Shown here in pieces: positions 3,912 to 5,294 of a DNA stretch of 5,294 bases. The notes below the pieces were generated by a model, which saw nothing but the letters and a program-made list of their open reading frames with translations, had not been told where the DNA came from and did no database searches. This stretch comes from Verrucomicrobia bacterium UBA3761. Lineage in GTDB: Bacteria > Verrucomicrobiota > Kiritimatiellia > RFP12 > UBA1067. Both the position numbers and the translations under genes were made by a program. The DNA lies in assembly GCA_002371135.1 (NCBI GenBank), contig DFGB01000074.1:85781-91074 (forward strand), written 5' to 3'. How positions within the stretch are numbered: position 1 is the stretch's first letter; each line of letters starts with the position of its first letter.

Positions 3912-5294
3912 TCATTTGACGATAAGCAGCAAGCCGGGACGCGGGCCGCCCCATGTGAGCGTGACTGCATCGTTCCTTTTCGCAGTATCGTAGGTGAATT
4001 CGTGGCTTTCACCTGCTTCCCACTCGTGCCACGTCTTCGTGCCGTCGGCGGTTTCAAGCCAATACCCAGCCGTATCACGCTCAACCCCGTTTTCCACAAC
4101 CTTCGCCGGCGCTTTCCATGTGTAAGCGCCCTCCACCTTGTACGCCGTCCCGTTGTAGACGACGTTCGTCACACCAAGCTCTTTGAAGTAGCGCGCGGCG
4201 TCGGCATTGCGGTTGCGGATGATTTCCTCCTCCGTCAGCACGCGGTCGTAGTAGCGGAAGTTCTTGAGCTTGCCGATCATGCCCCACGTTGTTTCATTGC
4301 CGCGCTGGCCAAGGCCGTAGCCGGTGTCCTTCCCGGACTTCATTGTGGCGAACTGGTAGCAAGTGCGCTGTTCTTCGCCTTGGGCATTGTAGTCGTTTTC
4401 GGCGGGAGTATCCGGGATGTCCACGCCGGGGAAGATTTTGGCCGTGGCGTTCTCGAAGTCCTGAATGGCCGTTGCGTAATCGTAATGATGGCCAGGCGTC
4501 TTGAAATACATGTATTTGCCGTTGGCCTGGGCGAGCCAGCAAAGGGAGCCTGCACCTGCGGCGGAGCCATCGTAGGACTCCGTTATCAGGTAGAGGTTGA
4601 AATACTGATACATGCCGCAGAAGATCGAACCGTATGTGCTACCGGCCGTCTGCGCAGAGGCGTCCGCATCGACAAGCGTCTGCATCGTGAAGTTCCGCAA
4701 GTAGAACGAGGCATCGCCCTTGAAGCGCGGGCCGCCGCGGAAAATGTAGCCGTCATTGGCCCATTCGCCGGTCGTGGTCTTCCCGTTCCAGTGCAGGTCT
4801 GCGTTCTCGCCGCTGCCGAGGTTCTTCCACTTGGCGGCGTTAGGATCGTGCGTGCCGATCCCGGCGTTGTAGATGCCGTCGTAGTTCCAGACGAGACCCG
4901 CCTGGGAATAGTCGCCCCAACCGTAGTCGGCGGCGGTGCGAATGCCGCTGACAGGTTTCCAAAGCCACGTAAGCCGCTTCAAGGTTCCATCTTCGGCGAT
5001 TGCGACGGAACTCGTATCGCCGCTGGCCGTTCTTTGCCAGTATTCACCGTCCTTTGTTTCCACCGTGTAACCAGCGCAGGAATAGGTTATGGTCTTGCCA
5101 TTCACCTTGAGCGTTGCTGTAGCAGGCGCGGTAAACGTGTGCGAGACATCGACATCGTATTCGCCGTCCGGCTCGTTGCCCTGCAAGGCGGCGTATGTCG
5201 ATTGAACGATCACGTCCGTCTCGGCGAACTTGCCGAAGTACCGGAAATCGTCAACCTTGCGGTTCTGCGCGACTTCTTCCGGCGAAAGCGCGTG
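3912..5294 (-). CDS. C-terminal part of a LamG-like repeat protein, probably cell-surface or secreted
   Basis: The frame is open through the window edge, so this is the last 460 residues of a longer protein; the GTG at 5213 is only an internal codon. The first residues visible, ALSPEEVAQNRKVDDFRYF, match the later signature VLTEEEIIRNRNADAARYF, which closes a LamG/concanavalin-like domain. The two signatures are about 350 residues apart, so at least two modules exist. The complete one begins with a short beta-rich segment (about 40-115, ending RLTWLW). It continues with the LamG domain (about 127-372), opened by GLVWNYDGIYNAGIGTHDP. A second beta-rich segment with GYWLETADGTKTW and LTWGG closes the protein, ending GLLLIVK. 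Such modules commonly bind carbohydrate or act in adhesion outside the cell; no catalytic motif is visible. No PEP-CTERM, LPXTG or other sorting tail is seen. Any signal peptide lies outside the window. It precedes the symporter by 193 repeat-filled bases and is probably a separate unit. Confidence 0.82.
   Translation of the reverse strand, partial: HALSPEEVAQNRKVDDFRYFGKFAETDVIVQSTYAALQGNEPDGEYDVDVSHTFTAPATATLKVNGKTITYSCAGYTVETKDGEYWQRTASGDTSSVAIAEDGTLKRLTWLWKPVSGIRTAADYGWGDYSQAGLVWNYDGIYNAGIGTHDPNAAKWKNLGSGENADLHWNGKTTTGEWANDGYIFRGGPRFKGDASFYLRNFTMQTLVDADASAQTAGSTYGSIFCGMYQYFNLYLITESYDGSAAGAGSLCWLAQANGKYMYFKTPGHHYDYATAIQDFENATAKIFPGVDIPDTPAENDYNAQGEEQRTCYQFATMKSGKDTGYGLGQRGNETTWGMIGKLKNFRYYDRVLTEEEIIRNRNADAARYFKELGVTNVVYNGTAYKVEGAYTWKAPAKVVENGVERDTAGYWLETADGTKTWHEWEAGESHEFTYDTAKRNDAVTLTWGGPRPGLLLIVK

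Overview
The window is a 5.3-kb piece of a moderately GC-rich bacterial chromosome. All the intact genes read leftwards (minus strand); the only rightward coding trace is a broken transposase start at the left edge. The proposed host is inference: a C-terminal signature typed here from memory as common in LamG-like surface proteins of Kiritimatiellota/Lentisphaerota/Verrucomicrobiota-type (PVC) bacteria, intergenic spaces packed with several short repeat families (including a 'TCTCTGCGTACTCTGCG' type often seen in PVC and other environmental genomes), and protein genes without a recognisable Shine-Dalgarno site. A gut or other anaerobic PVC bacterium fits best, but no rRNA or marker gene is present to prove it.

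Layout from left to right. Positions 22-300 hold the N-terminal remnant of an integrase-type transposase, frameshifted right after its start. It runs directly into a 72-bp inverted repeat (301-372; 24-bp arms with one mismatch). After an AT-rich stretch without a convincing gene comes a complete leftward tRNA transcription unit: an extended -10 promoter (868-897), tRNA-Gly(GCC), tRNA-Lys(CTT), tRNA-Phe(GAA), all with encoded CCA, and an intrinsic terminator (543-575). Upstream of that promoter lies a tandem array of three 43-bp units (963-1091), each built from two half-units carrying a CAGCTG-centred motif, so that motifs recur every 21-22 bp.

The central part holds a likely two-gene unit read leftwards: a sodium:dicarboxylate-type (SDF/DAACS) symporter (2585-3718), followed 66 bp later by a Tat-exported calcineurin-like metallophosphoesterase (1130-2518). 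The phosphoesterase has all its metal-binding motifs; the symporter keeps the family architecture but lacks the arginine that normally holds an acidic substrate side chain. Export of a phosphoesterase beside an uptake carrier suggests, as inference only, release and uptake of small molecules.

The right end is the C-terminal 460 residues of a large LamG-like (concanavalin-fold) repeat protein (3912-5294), open beyond the window edge. The two gaps before the start codons at 2518 and 3718 share the same components: a CTAGA-N3-TCTAG palindrome, then a purine-rich 7-bp-period array (pyrimidine-rich in the mRNA), ending about 10-12 bp before the ATG. This shared arrangement and the 43-bp array are the least explained structures here.
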